Below, one piece after another: positions 8,562 through 17,989 of a stretch of 64,000 bases of DNA (its first letter is position 1; the number at the start of each line of letters is the position of its first letter). The stretch is from positions 62,001-126,000 of the forward strand of contig CAXXUG010000008.1 in assembly GCA_963664835.2 (NCBI GenBank), written 5' to 3'. This DNA is from G963664835 sp963664835. Its GTDB lineage: Bacteria > Chloroflexota > UBA6077 > FW602-bin22 > JBCLEL01. The position numbers were made by a program, and so were the translations under genes. The notes beneath the pieces were generated by a model. The model did no database searches. It was not told the origin of the DNA and saw only the letters and a list, made by a program, of their open reading frames with translations.

Positions 8562-10844
8562 TTGGGTGGACCTGTGGCCCTTCGATCTTCCGCTATTGAC
8601 GCCAGAGACGGCTCCGAATCGGTCGGGAGCTTCGGTAGGAAGCTGCAGAATCGGGTGTCCGGCTATCTGCCAGTTGAAACCTGCTCTACGATAGGTCGGG
8701 CCCTAAAATTGGCCGAACAGGCCCACTCCGGCCAGACGCGCGCCGGTGGCGAACCCTATGTCGTACACGTCATCGAAACGGCCAGAATCCTCGCAGACCT
8801 TCGCTGCGATGGCGACGTCATTACCGCGGCTCTTCTGCACGATGTGCCGGAGGACACCTCAGTCACTCTTGATGCGGTTCACGAGGAGTTCAATTCCGAA
8901 GTAGCAAAGCTGGTTGACGGCGTGACCAAGTTGACGACAATTCGGTTCGACGCGGTGGACGCCGCTACTCTCCCAAATCCCGGACCCTCGGAACACGCCC
9001 CGGCCCACTCGAATCAAGCCGAGAACTTGCGCAAGCTGATGCTGGCTACCGCCGATGACATCAGAGTCGTTCTCATCAAGATGGCGGATCGACTCCACAA
9101 CATGAGAACGCTCGATGCGCTTGCACCCGACCGGCGCCTGCGCATAGCCCAAGAGACGATGGATATATATGCGCCCCTGGCTGCTCGGTTGGGTATCGGC
9201 CAGCTGAAGTGGCAGTTGGAGGACCTAGCATTCCGGCACATGAATCCAGCCGCCTATAAGCGGATCAGCAGTCTGCTGGTCACCCGTCGCGGCGAGCGGG
9301 AGCGCTACATTAACGATGCCGCCCGAATCTTGAAAGACGAGCTCGACCGCGCCGGCCTCAAGTGCCAGGTGGTTGGCAGACCCAAGCACCTCTATAGCAT
9401 CTTCCAGAAGTCAGAGCGGACCGGATTGCAGGCGACCCAGCTGCACGATCTGAATGGGCTGAGGGTCATCGCCGAGGGCAAATATACCGATTGCTACTCG
9501 GTGTTGGGCATCGTACACGCCACCTGGAAACCGATTCCAACGCCCTCCGGAGGTTCCGGGTTCCGCGATTACATTGCAATGCCAAAGGAGAACGGCTATC
9601 GGTCGTTGCACACCACCGTATTGGGACCACGGGCCACACCGCTGGAAGTCCAGATAAAGACCGTCGAGATGCACTACGAAGCTGAGTTCGGAGTCGCATC
9701 CCATTGGCGCTACAAGGAGGGCCGCACTGGCGACGAGAAATTTGATCGCCAGATCACTTCGATCCGACAGCAGCTCGAGGCACAGCAAGAAATCTCGGTT
9801 GGTGCCGTTGAGTTCGTCGAGTCGTTAAAAAGCGACGTTCTCCGTGACCAGGTCTACGTATTCACTCCCAAGGGCGAGATTCGCGAGTTGCCCCGGGGTG
9901 CGACGCCGATCGACTTCGCGTATCGCATCCACACCGACGTAGGACATCAATGTGTCGGCTGTAGAGTAAACGGCCGGCTGGTTCCCCTGGATTACCAGCT
10001 GCAAAATGGTGACGTGGTTGAGATCCTCACCTCGAAAAAGCCCAAGGAGCCAAGCCGCGATTGGCTGAACGCCTCCCTGAACTTTGTCAAGACAGCCCAC
10101 GCTCGCGAGAAGATTCGTCAGTGGTTCCGGCGCCAGCTGCGCGAAGAGAATCTGGCCCGGGGACGTGAGCAGGTCGAGAAGGCACTATCCAGAATGAGCC
10201 TTGCCCAAAGTAGACTTGAAGAGGTGCTCCCAACCTTCCGTCTCGAGAAGTTAGATGAGCTTTATATTGCCGTCGGCACCGGCGAGATCAGCACGCACGC
10301 GATAGTAGGGAAGCTCCTCACGGCCGAGGCCGCGGACGATGATAACCTGAAGGTCAGCGGTGAAGCGCCCCGCGAGTTGGCAGGTCAGGGCATTCAGGTA
10401 CTCGGTGTAGGCGGCCTGCTAACCCGTCTATCCCGTTGCTGCGACCCCGTTCCCGGCGAGAAGATAATCGGCTATATCACCCGCGGACGGGGAGTGACCA
10501 TCCATAGGTCCAACTGCCCCAACGTGCACTCCTCGGTCGAAGCTGATCGCCTCGTCGGCGTCGAATGGGGGAATACCAGGCAGCAGGTCTTTCCGATCAG
10601 TATCAGAATCGAAGCTTGGGACCGCCCTGGTTTGTTGCGAGATGTGTCCGCGGTTGTTGCTGAGGAACACATTAACATGAGCTCAGCCGATGTCGGTACC
10701 CGTCCCGACAGCACCGCCATCATCCGCGCGACACTGGACGTTTCCAGCATTGCTCAGCTCGGCCGCGTCATGAGCCGCTTGGAGGGCGTGCGCAGCGTCC
10801 TGAATATCAGCCGCGACACACCGGCGAAGAAGTCCGCCTCCTGA
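8562..10844 (+). CDS. rel: Bifunctional (p)ppGpp synthetase/hydrolase RelA/SpoT family
   Basis: The 760-residue protein has the full long-RSH order. The HD hydrolase has ALLHDVPEDT near residue 92 and MADRLHNMRTL near 176. The synthetase has RPKHLYSI, DLNGLRVI, FRDYIAMPKENGYRSLHTTV and EVQIKTVEMHYEAE. A TGS domain (VYVFTPKGEIRELPRGAT) and a C-terminal ACT domain (about 685-750) follow. It makes ppGpp from GTP/GDP and ATP and degrades it, setting the stringent response. Both catalytic halves look intact, so it should be bifunctional. Transcribed alone from the promoter at 8499-8527. Neither candidate start (TTG 8562, GTG 8574) has a strong Shine-Dalgarno. Confidence 0.97.
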   Translation: MGGPVALRSSAIDARDGSESVGSFGRKLQNRVSGYLPVETCSTIGRALKLAEQAHSGQTRAGGEPYVVHVIETARILADLRCDGDVITAALLHDVPEDTSVTLDAVHEEFNSEVAKLVDGVTKLTTIRFDAVDAATLPNPGPSEHAPAHSNQAENLRKLMLATADDIRVVLIKMADRLHNMRTLDALAPDRRLRIAQETMDIYAPLAARLGIGQLKWQLEDLAFRHMNPAAYKRISSLLVTRRGERERYINDAARILKDELDRAGLKCQVVGRPKHLYSIFQKSERTGLQATQLHDLNGLRVIAEGKYTDCYSVLGIVHATWKPIPTPSGGSGFRDYIAMPKENGYRSLHTTVLGPRATPLEVQIKTVEMHYEAEFGVASHWRYKEGRTGDEKFDRQITSIRQQLEAQQEISVGAVEFVESLKSDVLRDQVYVFTPKGEIRELPRGATPIDFAYRIHTDVGHQCVGCRVNGRLVPLDYQLQNGDVVEILTSKKPKEPSRDWLNASLNFVKTAHAREKIRQWFRRQLREENLARGREQVEKALSRMSLAQSRLEEVLPTFRLEKLDELYIAVGTGEISTHAIVGKLLTAEAADDDNLKVSGEAPRELAGQGIQVLGVGGLLTRLSRCCDPVPGEKIIGYITRGRGVTIHRSNCPNVHSSVEADRLVGVEWGNTRQQVFPISIRIEAWDRPGLLRDVSAVVAEEHINMSSADVGTRPDSTAIIRATLDVSSIAQLGRVMSRLEGVRSVLNISRDTPAKKSAS

Positions 10845-10880
10845 GCGGATTCACCTGGCGGAGAGATTAGCGGTGTAGTA

Positions 10881-10910
10881 CCTGAGTCGGCGGCCGGTCC
10901 GCCTACTCGG
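10881..10910. terminator. Hairpin between convergent rel and FecR-like genes
   Basis: The sequence folds as CC-GAGT-GGCGG paired with CCGCC-ACTC-GG, an 11 bp stem with one bulge, one mismatch and a 5-base loop. It lies where rel and the minus-strand gene converge and overlaps the stop codon of the latter. No clear T-run follows on either strand, so a terminator role is possible but not certain. Confidence 0.35.
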
Positions 10911-12126
10911 CTATTACTCGAAGATTCGTTACGGCGCCGTGGTACTCCCATCCACTCCCTTGCACCTCGATCCACAACAGATATGTCGGCTTAGGAAACA
11001 CGTGTTGAGGGCTGAATAGTTCTATCGTGTCGGAGCGCCAACCGCCGGCGGTCACCTTCCGTCCCGATGTGACCGGATGGTTCTCCTCGTTGTGAATATA
11101 GTAGCCTCGGAACCAGGTGTTTTCGCCGCCAAATGCGTCTCTGTAACGCACCATTACCATCACTGGATATTCCGTTCCAACCCATCCTCCTCCCGACAAA
11201 CTCTGCTTCATTACCTTTACGTCGAGATACAGCTTCAGTGACTGGAAGTCGCGAACATCTATGTCGAGTTGTTGGTGAATGAATGTCTCGCCGTGGCGGT
11301 TCGACTCGCGCCGTTCGAACACCGCGACGTGCCGCCCATCCTCGAGTACCAGTGATACGGTGCCGGGCCTGTTATCCTCTATCGCCCTGTTACCAACCTG
11401 CCATCCTTGCAGTCCGCGTCTAAAATCTCCGTTAATCACCAGGTCACGAGCCGCCGGCAGCGGGGCTGCGGGCGGTTCGCCAGAACGCACGACTGATCTC
11501 TCACCCTCGAGAAGCTCGATCGCCTGTCCATTCGCTGAAACGCTTGCGGAGCCCAGCCGGACAGATACCTCCGTCTGCTCCGGCCCCACGTCAATCGAGT
11601 AGCTCCCTTCTCGCAGAATCGTTTGCCCGTGAGGTAGCTCGATGAGGAATGCGCGTTCAAGCGATGTCAACGGCGCAATTTCATAGCGGACATTCCCGCT
11701 TCGCTGACTCAGTGCGATCTCAACTCTGCGGGAGTCGAAGCGCGACCTCTTCATCTTGCTCACCTGCAGGCTCGCACCTGGCCATAAATGGGCGTTGCTT
11801 CCTTCGAACATCCACAAGACGGCCTCCGAATTTTCGGTTGTCCGAATCGCGTCCCCTTCGGTCACTTGGGGATGAGTGGACGCCTCGACTTCGTTGGCGC
11901 TCGCGAAAGGCCGTATCAACGTTGTGCCTCGAATTACTTCGACTGAAACGTCCTGAGAAACAACCGCCACGACTCGGTAGGTACTGACGGCGAACACTAC
12001 TGCCGCAATTAGGCCGACGAGCACCAGGAACGACAGAATAAGAATCGCCCATGCCAGACGTCCCGGGTTGCTTCGAAGCGGAGTCACCTCGGCAGTCGAT
12101 CTCGCACTCTCGAAAGAAGACCTCAC
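10903..12126 (-). CDS. Membrane-anchored FecR-like protein with C-terminal beta-sandwich domain
   Basis: The 407-residue product has one N-terminal TM helix (about residues 25-50, LAWAILILSFLVLVGLIAAV) and then an external part. Residues about 80-200 resemble a FecR-type fold: GDAIRTTENSEAVLWMFEGS, followed by alternating hydrophobic strands ending in LLEGERSVVRSGE. The C-terminal half begins with NGDFRRGLQGWQVGN, the usual opening of a galactose-binding-like or carbohydrate-binding beta-sandwich, and is rich in Trp and Tyr. It is likely a surface protein; the ligand is unknown. It is the last minus-strand gene after the dnaJ-mtaB-HIT group, but 221 bp separate it from the small basic gene, so it may have its own promoter. 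GTG start. Confidence 0.75.
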   Translation of the reverse strand: MRSSFESARSTAEVTPLRSNPGRLAWAILILSFLVLVGLIAAVVFAVSTYRVVAVVSQDVSVEVIRGTTLIRPFASANEVEASTHPQVTEGDAIRTTENSEAVLWMFEGSNAHLWPGASLQVSKMKRSRFDSRRVEIALSQRSGNVRYEIAPLTSLERAFLIELPHGQTILREGSYSIDVGPEQTEVSVRLGSASVSANGQAIELLEGERSVVRSGEPPAAPLPAARDLVINGDFRRGLQGWQVGNRAIEDNRPGTVSLVLEDGRHVAVFERRESNRHGETFIHQQLDIDVRDFQSLKLYLDVKVMKQSLSGGGWVGTEYPVMVMVRYRDAFGGENTWFRGYYIHNEENHPVTSGRKVTAGGWRSDTIELFSPQHVFPKPTYLLWIEVQGSGWEYHGAVTNLRVIAE

Positions 12127-12347
12127 TCGAAATCTCTAGACACTCATTGGATTTTAGATAGTTGTCGCCGGCCCACCGAGGCAATGGTCGAATCATTTGT
12201 AGCGGGCACAATCTACCCCTCGGCGATGTCCAACTGAGGCTACATCGGCTTCACCCAAACCTGCACCTCGCGAGCGCGGGTATGTTCTAGAATTGCCCGC
12301 CCGGCCTGGCGCGCACGCTAGTGCCGCCAGACACAGCCTTCCCTCTA

Positions 12348-12497
12348 TTAGAAATCTTCGTTTCTTTTCGCCTGTGACTTGCGTCGCTTGCCAATTACCT
12401 CTACTGTCATCGGCTCTGGAGGCGGCTTGATTTCTGCCACCTTTGCTGATTTCTTGGGTTTCTTGGCGGCGCGTCCCGGTTTTTCCCTCTTTCCCAT
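12348..12497 (-). CDS. Small Lys/Arg-rich protein downstream of HIT gene
   Basis: A 49-codon frame begins ATG at 12497 and ends TAA at 12348-12350. Read from the minus strand, the product starts MGKREKPGRAAKKPKKSA, has a PPPEP stretch in the middle and ends KRRKSQAKRNEDF. It is strongly basic with no membrane segment. A GAGGG Shine-Dalgarno lies 7 bases before the ATG, which supports real translation. It follows the HIT gene by 62 bp in the dnaJ-prmA-rsmE-mtaB-HIT order. In several bacterial lineages this slot is held by rpsU (S21), another small basic protein, but this sequence does not look like S21. An RNA- or ribosome-binding role is only a guess. Confidence 0.65.
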   Translation of the reverse strand: MGKREKPGRAAKKPKKSAKVAEIKPPPEPMTVEVIGKRRKSQAKRNEDF

Positions 12498-12559
12498 TCT
12501 TATACCCTCGTCGTTGTCCTGTGATGCCGTTTGCTATCCAAGTGCGATCCGGTCGCGGA

Positions 12560-12910
12560 TCAGCCCGGCGGCCAGGTCATTCTACGGCCGGCCAAAAGAT
12601 GCAAGTGTAGATGATCGACCGACTGCCCCGCGTCCGACCCACTGTTCACCACCAGGCGGAACCCGCTCTCAGTCGCACCTCGCGCCCTGGCATGCTCATT
12701 GGCCAATTGAAACATCTCACTCAAAACGTTAGCGTGTTCCGGCCCAATGTCACTAGCCGAAGCCAAGTGATGCTTCGGTATTATCAGTATGTGCACCGGG
12801 GCTTTCGGACTTATATCTGTAAATGCCAACGCTTCGTTACTCTTCCCGACGATGTTCGCCGGAATCTGTCCCTCCACTATCTTGCAAAACAGGCAATCAG
12901 AATCGCTCAA
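12560..12910 (-). CDS. HIT family (histidine triad) nucleotide-binding protein
   Basis: The 116-residue protein has the HINT-family layout: a DCLFCKIVEGQIPA opening, IIPKHH in the middle and the catalytic triad HLHLH (His100, His102, His104). HINT enzymes hydrolyse phosphoramidates such as AMP-lysine adducts. The length is normal for the family. The TTG start overlaps the mtaB stop (TTGA) and has an AGGGAG motif 6 bases upstream, so translation is coupled to mtaB. Cytoplasmic. Confidence 0.95.
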   Translation of the reverse strand: MSDSDCLFCKIVEGQIPANIVGKSNEALAFTDISPKAPVHILIIPKHHLASASDIGPEHANVLSEMFQLANEHARARGATESGFRLVVNSGSDAGQSVDHLHLHLLAGRRMTWPPG

Positions 12911-14247
12911 TGTAGGCTCCCTGAAGACGCGACCACCGGCTCGACAAGCGTGCCGGATAGCCCATCCTCGCCAAAATACAGTAGAGTCTGTTTCAGTTGG
13001 TTCACTAGCGGACGGGCGTAAGGTGTGGTCACCCTGAGGTAATTATCCGTCAACCCTTCCCATAGTAACAACCGATCCTCAGCTTCTCGGATCGATCCCA
13101 CCGCGGCTTCATAGAGCACTGGCATCTGGGATCCGGCGAATCTCCGCTGAAACTTCCTTGCGTTCCTATCGGCGAGTTCGATCATCTGCTTGCCTCTCCG
13201 ACCCTTTGTCTCAGGGTCGACCTCGTTGTCGAAGTGCCACGCCGCCGTCCCTCGACGAGGCGAGTATGGGAATACGTGGCTGCCGGCAAAGTCCAGGGCT
13301 TCAATATTCGCGAAACTCTCCTCGAATTCCGCCTCGGTTTCTCCCGGGAAGCCCACCATTACGTCGGTCGTGATCGCCGCGTCCGGCAGGCAACTTCTGA
13401 TACCCTCGACAAGATCGCGGAATTGCCGGTAGGTATAACGTCTTCGCATACGCTTCAACGTAGAGTCGCATCCACTGTCTATCGCCAGGTGAAAATGACG
13501 ACACAATCTCTTGTCCGACCACAGCCCAAGCATCGAGAGATCGAAGTCCTCCGGTTCGATCGACGACAGTCTCAGGCGCTCGATTTCGGTCTCGGTCAAG
13601 ATTCGCTCGACTAGCTCCCGTAGAGAGGTTTTTGGCGTCAGATCACCGCCATACGTTCCCATATGGACGGCAGTCAGTACGGTCTCGCGGTATCCTTCTG
13701 CGATGGCTCGGCGCACCGATTCGACGACCGCCTCGGCGGATACGCTGCGCTCCCGGCCCCGGGCGTATGGCACTATGCAAAACGTGCAGAACTTGTTGCA
13801 TCCGTCCGAGATCTTGATAAACCCCCTCGTTCGGGCGCCGATCGGCCTTATGCCTCCTAGCGATGTCTCAACCGTTTGCTCGCCTTCTCCTTCTAGTGCG
13901 TCGTGAATCCGCCGGGCCAACAGATCTTTGTCCCGGCCGCCGATCACAAGATCCACCTCCGCCATCCGTGTGAGTTCAGCCGGCGCGACCGACGCATAGC
14001 AGCCCGTCGCGATCACCAGCGCGGACGGACTCTGTCGACGGGCCCGGCGCAGGATCTGCCTGCTCTTCCTGTCCGCCACGTGCGTGACGGTACAGGTATT
14101 CACCACATACGCATCCGCCGGCCGGTCGAAGCCTACGATCTCGTAGCCTAGATCGAGCAGCTCCGAGACCCATTGATCGGTATCGGCTTGGTTCACCTTG
14201 CAGCCCAACGTCGTGAACGCGACACGACGGTTCGATCGATGGCTCAT
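12907..14247 (-). CDS. mtaB: tRNA t6A37 methylthiotransferase
   Basis: This 446-residue radical SAM enzyme has the three N-terminal cluster cysteines (Cys16 in LGCKVNQ, Cys52 in NTCTVT, Cys83 in TGCYA). The radical SAM motif CNKFCTFC is at 150-157 with IVPYARGRERS after it. A C-terminal TRAM-like portion follows. LGCKVNQ and the overall pattern point to MtaB rather than MiaB or RimO. It converts t6A37 to ms2t6A37 in tRNAs reading ANN codons. It lies between rsmE and the HIT gene on the minus strand, a conserved order after dnaJ-prmA. Confidence 0.95.
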   Translation of the reverse strand: MSHRSNRRVAFTTLGCKVNQADTDQWVSELLDLGYEIVGFDRPADAYVVNTCTVTHVADRKSRQILRRARRQSPSALVIATGCYASVAPAELTRMAEVDLVIGGRDKDLLARRIHDALEGEGEQTVETSLGGIRPIGARTRGFIKISDGCNKFCTFCIVPYARGRERSVSAEAVVESVRRAIAEGYRETVLTAVHMGTYGGDLTPKTSLRELVERILTETEIERLRLSSIEPEDFDLSMLGLWSDKRLCRHFHLAIDSGCDSTLKRMRRRYTYRQFRDLVEGIRSCLPDAAITTDVMVGFPGETEAEFEESFANIEALDFAGSHVFPYSPRRGTAAWHFDNEVDPETKGRRGKQMIELADRNARKFQRRFAGSQMPVLYEAAVGSIREAEDRLLLWEGLTDNYLRVTTPYARPLVNQLKQTLLYFGEDGLSGTLVEPVVASSGSLH

Positions 14248-14340
14248 CTAAGACCGTTTCCTGCACAAGGTCCAACATCCGGATTGAAAATCTGACTCAC
14301 TCTCTCTCATCCCTCAGGCCGGTAAGTTGCCTGGCGAAAT

Positions 14341-15096
14341 CTATCCCAGGTCGCCAAAATGGTAAAGCACCACAGCGGCGAACGCCAACGCCGCCGTCTC
14401 CGATCGCAGCGTCCGCGGTCCCAGGCTGACCGGCGTAATATCAAAATCGCTTGCGACACTCACCTCTTCCGACGTGAACCCACCCTCCGGACCGACGAAC
14501 AGATTCACTGACAGGGGCCGGCCCGATGGGGAGTTCAGATCGGCTTTCTCCGCGAGTACCGAATGTAGACCTGCCTTGCGCTCGCTCTCCCAGGCCATCA
14601 ACGACAGGCCTCGCGATTGCTCGCAGGCGCGGGCGAAAAGCGTTCCGGGATGTATTGTCGGCAGCCGGCTCCGTCCTGACAGCTCGGCAGCCTCGATCGC
14701 TATCCTTCGCCAACGCGCCGCCTTCTTCTCCGATGCGTGTTGGACATCGGCCATCACGCTCCGCGCACACAACACCGGCACGAACCCGGCTACGCCCATC
14801 TCTACCCCTTTTTGAACGATTAAGTCGAACTTGCTGCCCTTCAATAAGGCCTGGTAGATGGTGATTTTGACCCGTGGCTCGTTGTCCACGAGTCGGCGCT
14901 CGACAATCTCGCCACTGCATTGGGAGGAGTTTACCCGGGCCAAGCGGACCAGGTACTCCCACCCGCTGTCGTCAAAGAGCGAGATGCGCTCTCCGGCTCG
15001 GAGTCGCAGCACGTTGCTGATCTGGTGCGCTTGCTTCTCCCGCAAGACTGCTTCATTTCCGGCCAGCGCCGCTGCCGGCACAAAGAATCGATGCAT
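14341..15096 (-). CDS. rsmE: 16S rRNA (uracil1498-N3)-methyltransferase
   Basis: The 251-residue product has the N-terminal PUA-like segment (RFFVPAAAL) and a C-terminal SPOUT/trefoil-knot domain. The latter shows KGVEMGVAGFVPVL, VGPEGGFTSEE and LGPRTLRSETAAL. RsmE methylates N3 of U1498 in 16S rRNA using SAM. Length is typical. It sits 93 bp before mtaB on the same strand and follows the coiled-coil gene; prmA-rsmE-mtaB is a widespread neighbourhood. Confidence 0.95.
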   Translation of the reverse strand: MHRFFVPAAALAGNEAVLREKQAHQISNVLRLRAGERISLFDDSGWEYLVRLARVNSSQCSGEIVERRLVDNEPRVKITIYQALLKGSKFDLIVQKGVEMGVAGFVPVLCARSVMADVQHASEKKAARWRRIAIEAAELSGRSRLPTIHPGTLFARACEQSRGLSLMAWESERKAGLHSVLAEKADLNSPSGRPLSVNLFVGPEGGFTSEEVSVASDFDITPVSLGPRTLRSETAALAFAAVVLYHFGDLG

Positions 15097-15227
15097 CGAT
15101 CAGTCTCGTCCTGCTCTTAGAGCGAGAAGACCTGGGGCCGGCTCTCCATTGTGGCCTGCTGTCATGTTCCCACTATGGTGAGACTCGGCTTGCTCCTTGA
15201 CCTAACGGCTAGGTAGTCTTCGCCACG

Positions 15228-15620
15228 TTACCGGAATACGCTGAAGCCGCCGTGTTCCTTGAAGAATGCACGGCATCGGTCTAGCCAATCCTCGACAAAC
15301 TGCTTTGGGTTGGAGCTGCTGGCAAGGTCCGATACCGCTTTGGTGGCTTCGTTCCTCGCGAATCTGATGCACGCGTTGGCGTTCGTAACGAACTCACCGT
15401 CTTGCACGTTGTCGACAGCGGCATCTTGCAGCGCTAGTTGCGCAAAGTAAGAGTGCGCTCTGATATGCGCCATTGCCGCGTAGCGATCCTGGGCAATTTT
15501 CTGTTGCTGCAAGTCGGATACTCGAGACTCAAGATACGTAACTTTGTCCTTGAGGTGGCTAACCTGCTCTACAAGCTCAGACAGCCGGTCCTCTTGAGAT
15601 TGGTCGCTGGCCTGACTCAT
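15228..15620 (-). CDS. Short coiled-coil protein of unknown function
   Basis: Not recognised as a known family. The 130-residue product, counted from the ATG at 15620, begins MSQASDQSQEDRLSELVEQV and forms a heptad coiled coil over residues ~10-42. An Ala-rich helical region with HIRAHSYFAQLALQDAA follows, and it ends DRCRAFFKEHGGFSVFR. No TM or signal peptide. The 15620 start is chosen because an AAGGAG lies 10 bases upstream; a further in-frame start at 15671 has no such site. It lies between prmA and rsmE on the same strand, so co-transcription is likely. The helical, soluble layout suggests a protein-interaction role. Confidence 0.7.
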   Translation of the reverse strand: MSQASDQSQEDRLSELVEQVSHLKDKVTYLESRVSDLQQQKIAQDRYAAMAHIRAHSYFAQLALQDAAVDNVQDGEFVTNANACIRFARNEATKAVSDLASSSNPKQFVEDWLDRCRAFFKEHGGFSVFR

Positions 15621-15948
15621 TCTGCTGTGTCTCCTTGCGGGCCTGATTTTTCTGCGCGTTGATTGTCTCAACCGGCTAATCCGCCGGTACAGTTGCCGAC
15701 GGATGCAGGTATTGACCGCGTACTCTAGACCGGGGTCCAGTACGTCGCCTCCGTAAGTTTACAAGAATTGAACCCTGTTTTGTCGGCACGCCGGCTGGAG
15801 CAGCCAATCAGCCCTCAGGAACTGGTGTTGTGAGTGGAATTGCCGTCAGTATCATCCGGCCCGGAATCGCCGTTCATGCGGAGTCCGCCCTGTACTCCGA
15901 TACGGGGTGAGGGTGAATAGTTACCGCGCTAACCCGGCGATTAGCCGG
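15621..15948. other. Intergenic gap between coiled-coil gene and prmA
   Basis: No gene is seen in these 328 bases. Just past the prmA stop (minus strand) is a CCGGC-TAATC-GCCGG hairpin with no T-run, a weak terminator candidate at about 15934-15949. The rest shows only scattered short CCGGC/GCCGG repeats. Confidence 0.5.
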
Positions 15949-16884
15949 CTAACCAGGCTTTCTCACAACGAGACAAACCCAGTCGCCCTGCTCGTCGCGT
16001 TCGGCGACCTCGACTCCAGTCTTCGAAACAGCGGACGAAATCTCCGGCTCGCGCTGGACGACAATACCCGATGCGATCATGAGGCCTCCGGGATTCAGAG
16101 ATTCCAGCAGCCCGTCCAGATTCTCAAGAATTATTCCGGCCGTCAAATTGGCAGTGACCAGATCGTACGGAGGTCGATAATCCGTTTGTATTCCTTGCCA
16201 GGCCACCTGCTTGAAGTCAGTAAGCACCGACTCGACTCTCCCGGACAACCCGGCCCTCTCGATATTCGCATTGGCGGTTGCCACGGCGACCGGATCCACG
16301 TCGATTGCCACCACCCTGTCGGCGCCAAGAGCTAATGCCGCTAGTGTCAGAATCCCCGAGCCGGCGCCGACGTCCAGCACCTTCATGCCCGTCCTCACCC
16401 AAGTCTCTAGCTTGGATAGACACATCTGGGTGCTTGGGTGTATCCCCGTACCGAAGGCCATGCCCGGATCCAGACTCAGCACGATCTCACCGGCGGAGCG
16501 TGGATAATGGTGCCAGCTTGGACAGACTACCAGCCTGTTTCCTATCCGGATCGGCCGATAGTGCTGCTTCCAAGACTGCTCCCAGTCTTCCCGGCGGACC
16601 TCTTGCCGCTGCAACGGCCCGATGCTCGCGAGTTGGGAGAGCAGACGAAGCTTGAGATCTAGATTACTCTCTAGTGATTCGGTGGCCCGGGCCGGATCAA
16701 GGTAAACGGACACTGCGGCCCGCTCGAAAGTAGGTGGGTCATCCGGGTCGCCGGCGGCATCTGGCAAGAGCTCGACGACCGAGGTTTGCTGGGTTTCCGA
16801 CTGAAAGAGGTTCGCGACCTCGTCGGCCGCTTCGGGGGCGCACTCGGTGTAGAACCGAGTTGCGTAGTCGGCCGGCTCAGTCAC
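15949..16884 (-). CDS. prmA: Ribosomal protein L11 methyltransferase
   Basis: The 311-residue protein has the PrmA arrangement. An N-terminal alpha/beta substrate domain carries EDWEQSWKQHYRP. A SAM-binding Rossmann domain carries DPGMAFGTGIHPST, VLDVGAGSGILTLAAL and VTANLTAGII. It trimethylates lysines and the N-terminus of L11. The GTG start (16884) overlaps the end of dnaJ by 8 bp, so the two genes are coupled. Length is normal. The motif NLTAGII takes the place of the NILA(N)-type motif common in the family. Confidence 0.95.
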   Translation of the reverse strand: MTEPADYATRFYTECAPEAADEVANLFQSETQQTSVVELLPDAAGDPDDPPTFERAAVSVYLDPARATESLESNLDLKLRLLSQLASIGPLQRQEVRREDWEQSWKQHYRPIRIGNRLVVCPSWHHYPRSAGEIVLSLDPGMAFGTGIHPSTQMCLSKLETWVRTGMKVLDVGAGSGILTLAALALGADRVVAIDVDPVAVATANANIERAGLSGRVESVLTDFKQVAWQGIQTDYRPPYDLVTANLTAGIILENLDGLLESLNPGGLMIASGIVVQREPEISSAVSKTGVEVAERDEQGDWVCLVVRKPG

Positions 16885-17989
16885 TTCCGAGAGCTTGCTT
16901 CAGCTTGTCGAAAAATCCCTGTGACTCTCCGTCGGGATTGGAGCCAAACGTGTGTCCCAGCATCATGAAGAGCTTTCGCTGCTCCTCGCTGAGACGCTTG
17001 GGCGTAACCACGCGCACCCCGGCAATCAGGTCGCCCCTGCCGGGCCGATTCAAATACGGGACACCCAACCCCCGCACGCGCAACGTGTCTCCCGACTGCG
17101 TACCGGCCGGAATGTGAAGCTTTCTTGCCTCGCGGTCTATCGTGGGAATCTCGACCTCGTCACCCAATGCCGCTTGGGCGAAGTTGATTGTAAGGTCGTG
17201 GATTAAGTCGTTTCCCCGCCGAACGAGCACCGGGTGTGGACTTACCGAAAGCACGACGTAGAGGTCGCCATTCCTTCCCTGGTCGGGGCCGGCTTCGCCC
17301 TGCCCCGTTAGCCTAAGATGCTGTCCGGAGTCGACGCCCGGCGGCACCTGCACTTCCAGCTTGCGCGTCGCCCGCACCCGACCGTTGCCCCTGCATTTAC
17401 TGCATGGCGACGTGACAATGTTTCCCTCGCCCTTACAGCGGTTGCACATCGTTACGTTGACGAATCGGCCGAATATTGACTGTTGTACCTTTCTGATCTC
17501 GCCGGTGCCCGAGCAATTTGGACACCTATCGCGCTTGCTGCCGGGCTCGGCCCCGGAGCCTTCGCAGTGGCCGCAGGTCTCTAGCCGCGGTATCTCAACT
17601 TCCCGCGTCGTGCCAAATGCGGCCTCCTCGAAGCTGATTCTGAGGTCGAAGCGTAAGTCGGCTCCGCGGCGTTCGGTGCGCGACCGAGTCGTGGATCTGG
17701 CACCCCCAAAGAAGGACTCGAATATCTCTTCAAATCCGAATCCGGCGAACCCTTCGCCAAATCCGGCCGGGCCCTCGTGGCCGAACTGATCGTAGTTGCG
17801 CCGCTTCTCGCCGTCGATCAGGACCTGGTAGGCCTCGCTGACCTCCTTGAACCGCTCCTCGGCTTCCGGGGCCTTGTTTACGTCAGGATGATACTGCCGC
17901 GCCAGTTTGCGATAGGAGCGACGAATCTCGTCTTCGGCCGCATTCCGGCCGACGCCCAGTACCTCGTAGTAGTCTCTCTTGACTGCCAT
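16877..17989 (-). CDS. dnaJ: Chaperone DnaJ
   Basis: The 370-residue type I J-protein has a J domain with HPD in ARQYHPDVNK (about residues 32-36). A short Gly/Phe linker follows (GFGEGFAGFGFEE). Then come four zinc-binding CxxCxGxG repeats (CGHCEGSG, CPNCSGTG, CNRCKGEG, CSKCRGNG), and the C-terminal substrate domains. It stimulates DnaK ATPase and binds unfolded clients. The gene heads the minus-strand group dnaJ-prmA-...-mtaB-HIT. No grpE, dnaK or hrcA lies upstream in the window, so this dnaJ is separated from dnaK. Confidence 0.97.
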   Translation of the reverse strand: MAVKRDYYEVLGVGRNAAEDEIRRSYRKLARQYHPDVNKAPEAEERFKEVSEAYQVLIDGEKRRNYDQFGHEGPAGFGEGFAGFGFEEIFESFFGGARSTTRSRTERRGADLRFDLRISFEEAAFGTTREVEIPRLETCGHCEGSGAEPGSKRDRCPNCSGTGEIRKVQQSIFGRFVNVTMCNRCKGEGNIVTSPCSKCRGNGRVRATRKLEVQVPPGVDSGQHLRLTGQGEAGPDQGRNGDLYVVLSVSPHPVLVRRGNDLIHDLTINFAQAALGDEVEIPTIDREARKLHIPAGTQSGDTLRVRGLGVPYLNRPGRGDLIAGVRVVTPKRLSEEQRKLFMMLGHTFGSNPDGESQGFFDKLKQALGSD

